Shown here one piece after another: positions 61,891-64,000 of a DNA stretch of 64,000 nucleotides (positions within the stretch are counted from its first letter, which is position 1; every line of letters starts with the position of its first letter). The DNA is taken from NCBI GenBank assembly GCA_963765075.1, contig CAVXVA010000007.1, forward strand, positions 372,001 to 436,000, given 5' to 3'. The notes beneath the pieces are model-generated. The model did no database searches and was not told the DNA's origin. It saw only the letters and a list, made by a program, of their open reading frames with translations. The position numbers were made by a program, and so were the translations under genes. This DNA comes from JAENVU01 sp963765075. Its GTDB lineage: Bacteria; Actinomycetota; Acidimicrobiia; IMCC26256; JAENVU01.

Positions 61891-62427
61891 ATGAACACCT
61901 CTCACCGTGTGGCGGCGACCTCCCTCGTGGTCTTCGTCGCCCTGAGCGCCTGCTCGTCGGGATCGTCCGGGTCATCGAACGCATCCGGTGATCGCACCAC
62001 CACCAGTTCACGAGCGACGAGGCGCCATCCCAAGCCGAGCACGACCTCGACGACCACGGCACCATCGAGTTCGACGTCGCTGTCGTCGACCACCACCGCC
62101 GACACCACGCCACCCGATCCGGCCCCGCCGACCGCGTCCGGCCCCGGCTGTGGCACCCGCGCCGGACCCATTTTCGCCGCCGTCCAAGGCGGCGACCTCG
62201 GAACGGTGCCGGTGTCGAGTTACACGATCGCCGATTGTCGGATCTCGGACTCGGACCCGATCTGGTCCGCGGTCACGCTCACTCCGAACCCCGGGACCGG
62301 CGTGGTCCGCCTCACCGTTGTGCTGCAACGTCTCGGATCTATCTGGACGGTCCACGCGTACGGTCCGGGTCCGGTGGGGTGCGACATTCCGGCTCCCGCA
62401 CGCAGCGAACTTCGCGTGGGCTGTTAG
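61891..62427 (+). CDS. Putative lipoprotein with Ser/Thr-rich linker
   Basis: This protein of about 178 aa has signal sequence NTSHRVAATSLVVFVALSAC ending in a lipobox cysteine, followed by a 60-residue Ser/Thr/Pro linker and a small domain with CGTRAG, IADCRISDSDPIWSAV and a C-terminal ELRVGC; four cysteines could form two disulfides. The ATG at 61891 gives a standard signal peptide; an in-frame ATG at 61873 adds six residues. No family is recognised. It is predicted to sit on the outer face of the membrane. Confidence 0.7.
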   Translation: MNTSHRVAATSLVVFVALSACSSGSSGSSNASGDRTTTSSRATRRHPKPSTTSTTTAPSSSTSLSSTTTADTTPPDPAPPTASGPGCGTRAGPIFAAVQGGDLGTVPVSSYTIADCRISDSDPIWSAVTLTPNPGTGVVRLTVVLQRLGSIWTVHAYGPGPVGCDIPAPARSELRVGC

Positions 62428-62473
62428 CCCGAGCGCGTCGCAGTCTCACTGTCAGGTCGGTGTCCGCGTCGAG

Positions 62474-63652
62474 TCAGGCAGGGAGGACCTCGAGCACCGT
62501 GGCCGACCCCATTCCACCGCCGGCACACATGCTCGACACGCCGACACCGCCACCCCGACGTTGGAGTTCGTTCACCAGTGTCACGATCATGCGGGCGCCC
62601 GTCGCCGCGACCGGGTGACCGAGACTGCACCCGCTGCCGTTGACGTTCGTGATCGCGTGATCGATGCCCAGGATCCTGGTGCTCGCGACGCACATCGCCG
62701 CGAACGCCTCGTTGATCTCGAAGAGGTCGACGTCACCGATCTGCATACCGGCCCGATCCAGCGCCTTCGGGATCGCGTACGTCGGCCCGAGACCCGTGTC
62801 GTGGGGCGGCACGCCGGCTGATGCCCAACTCTTGATGATCGCCATCGGCTTCAAGCCGTGGGTCTGGGCGTAGTCCGAGTCCACGATCATGATCGCCGCG
62901 GCGGCGTCGTTGAGTCCTGATGCGTTGCCGGCCGTGATGCTGAAGCCGTCGATCTCCGGGTGCAACGGTTTCAGGCTCGCCAACTTCTCCAGCGTCGTTC
63001 CGCGCCTCGGGTGTTCGTCGACCGCGAAGGTCACCGTCTCGCCGTCGCGCTTGGTGACCTCGATCGGGAAGATCTCGGCCTCGAACTTGCCCGCGTCGAT
63101 CGCATCGACCGCGCGCCGGTGCGACTCGTAGGCCCAGAAGTCCATCTCCTCGCGTGTGACATTGGCCTGCTGGGCGCTGTTCCAACCGACGGTGATCGAC
63201 ATGTCGAACGCGGGCGCATCCGGCGTGGCCGGGTGGCTCGGCGACATCCACGGCTCCATGTCGTCGGTGCCGAGTCTGCGCTTCATCGAACCGGGGGAAC
63301 TGGAGATCGACTCGGTGCCACCGGCGATGACGACTCGATCCATCCCCGCCCGGATACTGGCCGCCGCCCCCTGCACCGCCGCCATCCCCGATGCGCAGTG
63401 CCGGTTGAGCGCCACGCCGGGAACGTTGGTCAAGCCGAGATCGACAGCCGCGTACCGCGCGATGTCGCCGCCCCCCTGGAGCGACTCCCCCAGTTGGAGG
63501 TCGTCGACGTCGGCCTGGGCCACGCCCGACCGAGCCAACGCCTCGGCGACGGCGTACTTGGCCAGGTCGAACGCCGACACGTCAAGCAGCGTGCCCTTAC
63601 GAGCGGTGCCGATGGCAGTACGGGCGGTCGAAACGATGACAGCATCACCCAT
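62474..63652 (-). CDS. Acetyl-CoA C-acyltransferase (thiolase)
   Basis: This 392-aa degradative/biosynthetic thiolase has the acyl-enzyme cysteine in NRHCASGM, the EINEAFAAM element with its His-region NVNGSGCSLGHPVAATGAR, and the C-terminal active cysteine in SSMCAGGGMG. It catalyses the last step of beta-oxidation or acetoacetyl-CoA formation. The ATG at 63652 gives the normal N-terminus MGDAVIVSTARTAIG; codons up to 63760 enter an inverted repeat. The 144-bp upstream gap contains that repeat and no gene. Confidence 0.94.
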   Translation of the reverse strand: MGDAVIVSTARTAIGTARKGTLLDVSAFDLAKYAVAEALARSGVAQADVDDLQLGESLQGGGDIARYAAVDLGLTNVPGVALNRHCASGMAAVQGAAASIRAGMDRVVIAGGTESISSSPGSMKRRLGTDDMEPWMSPSHPATPDAPAFDMSITVGWNSAQQANVTREEMDFWAYESHRRAVDAIDAGKFEAEIFPIEVTKRDGETVTFAVDEHPRRGTTLEKLASLKPLHPEIDGFSITAGNASGLNDAAAAIMIVDSDYAQTHGLKPMAIIKSWASAGVPPHDTGLGPTYAIPKALDRAGMQIGDVDLFEINEAFAAMCVASTRILGIDHAITNVNGSGCSLGHPVAATGARMIVTLVNELQRRGGGVGVSSMCAGGGMGSATVLEVLPA

Positions 63653-63717
63653 GGGGGGCGTCCTTCGGCGTGAGGGGTTCGGAACGCCGGGACTGTATCC
63701 CGCCCCACCCCGCCCCC

Positions 63718-63765
63718 ACTTTTTGTCTGGGGGTGGGCAGAACCACCACCCTGCAGACAAAAAGT
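63718..63765. repeat. 48-bp inverted repeat with 12-bp perfect arms
   Basis: Arms ACTTTTTGTCTG and CAGACAAAAAGT surround a G/C-rich core with GGGGGTGGG and CCACCACCC, allowing a further paired segment. It lies 31 bp past the stop of the minus-strand PHP gene and 65 bp before the thiolase start. It is not followed by a separate T-run, but the arms themselves carry five T. It could be a terminator, or a distant relative of the 45-bp repeats, with which it shares size, 3'-end location and an interior GGTGGT element. Confidence 0.7.
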
Positions 63766-63796
63766 CGCGGTGGACGAGGGCCTTTCGGCATGCCAG

Positions 63797-64000
63797 TCAG
63801 CCGGCGAGGACGGCGCGGACGTGGCCGGCGCGGATCTCGCGGGCCAGCTCTTCGGCCGTGTGGACCACGCGATCGATCTCGGTGGCGTAGGCGCCGGCGA
63901 GACCGGGGCCGTGCGCGTCGCTCGCCCCGACCGACGGGCGCGGTGCCACCTCGAGGGCGGCGGCGGTCAAGGCGTGTTCGAGCGGTGTGGTCTGGGTGCT
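63797..64000 (-). CDS. PHP-domain metal-dependent phosphoesterase, C-terminal fragment
   Basis: The last 67 codons run off the right edge. VGASDAHGPGLAGAYATEID matches the late metal-site block of PHP-family phosphoesterases (SDAH followed by a glycine/aromatic stretch), and TAEELAREIRAGHVRAVLAG is the usual terminal helix. PHP proteins include histidinol phosphatases and nucleotide phosphoesterases; the function of this one cannot be read from the fragment. The stop is TGA at 63799-63797. Confidence 0.75.
   Translation of the reverse strand, partial: STQTTPLEHALTAAALEVAPRPSVGASDAHGPGLAGAYATEIDRVVHTAEELAREIRAGHVRAVLAG

Overview
The window is chromosomal DNA of a very GC-rich actinobacterium. 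The gene families suggest a relative of the Acidimicrobiia, but this is inference. The signs are F420-type LLM oxidoreductases, two AftD-like arabinofuranosyltransferases next to a polyprenyl-phosphate glycosyltransferase and a UDP-galactopyranose-mutase-like flavoprotein, Ltp/DUF35/MaoC acyl-CoA modules, a P450 and a one-cluster ferredoxin. Most operons have ATGA/GTGA stop-start overlaps. Many first genes have a TANNNT -10 box ending 6-7 nt before the start codon, so leaderless transcription looks common. I see no rRNA, tRNA, CRISPR array, IS element, transposase or phage gene.

Layout. 0-2 kb: sulfate activation (end of cysD, cysN, cysC). 2-5.4 kb: an epimerase, a 2-hydroxyacid dehydrogenase/class II aldolase pair and an O-methyltransferase. 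5.4-32.3 kb: a surface-glycan region with a GT4 glycosyltransferase, methyltransferase, at least five GT-C type polytopic proteins, a GMC flavoprotein, two more epimerases, an acyltransferase-3, a Ppm1-like GT2, a mutase-like flavoprotein and two convergent AftD-like giants of about 1,420 and 1,473 aa. 32.3-38.6 kb: an LLM/VOC/alcohol dehydrogenase operon, a TrmO-like protein, an unknown protein, a GNAT and TypA. 38.7-55.8 kb: lipid and acyl-CoA catabolism with two D-aminoacylase-type amidohydrolases, split and fused acyl-CoA dehydrogenases, an operon of MaoC, two DUF35 proteins, a carboxymuconolactone-decarboxylase-like protein and an Ltp-type thiolase homologue, and a patatin. 55.8-64 kb: ferredoxin, P450, FGGY kinase, inositol-phosphatase-like enzyme, lipoproteins, thiolase and the end of a PHP-domain protein.

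Two layers of non-coding structure stand out. Six copies of a 45-bp imperfect palindrome (arms CGTTTGGC/GCCAAACG) occur as three spaced pairs, each at the 3' end of a minus-strand gene; two pairs bracket a lone AbiEi-like/DUF559 gene, and one unit encodes that gene's last residues and stop. Separately, a 14-bp site TGACACNNACGTCA lies upstream of three acyl-CoA/oxidoreductase promoters, with a looser version at a fourth, which suggests a shared regulator.

About a dozen single-base frameshifts interrupt otherwise well-conserved genes across the window. The most economical reading is residual assembly indels. Affected genes are given as full spans with the break located.
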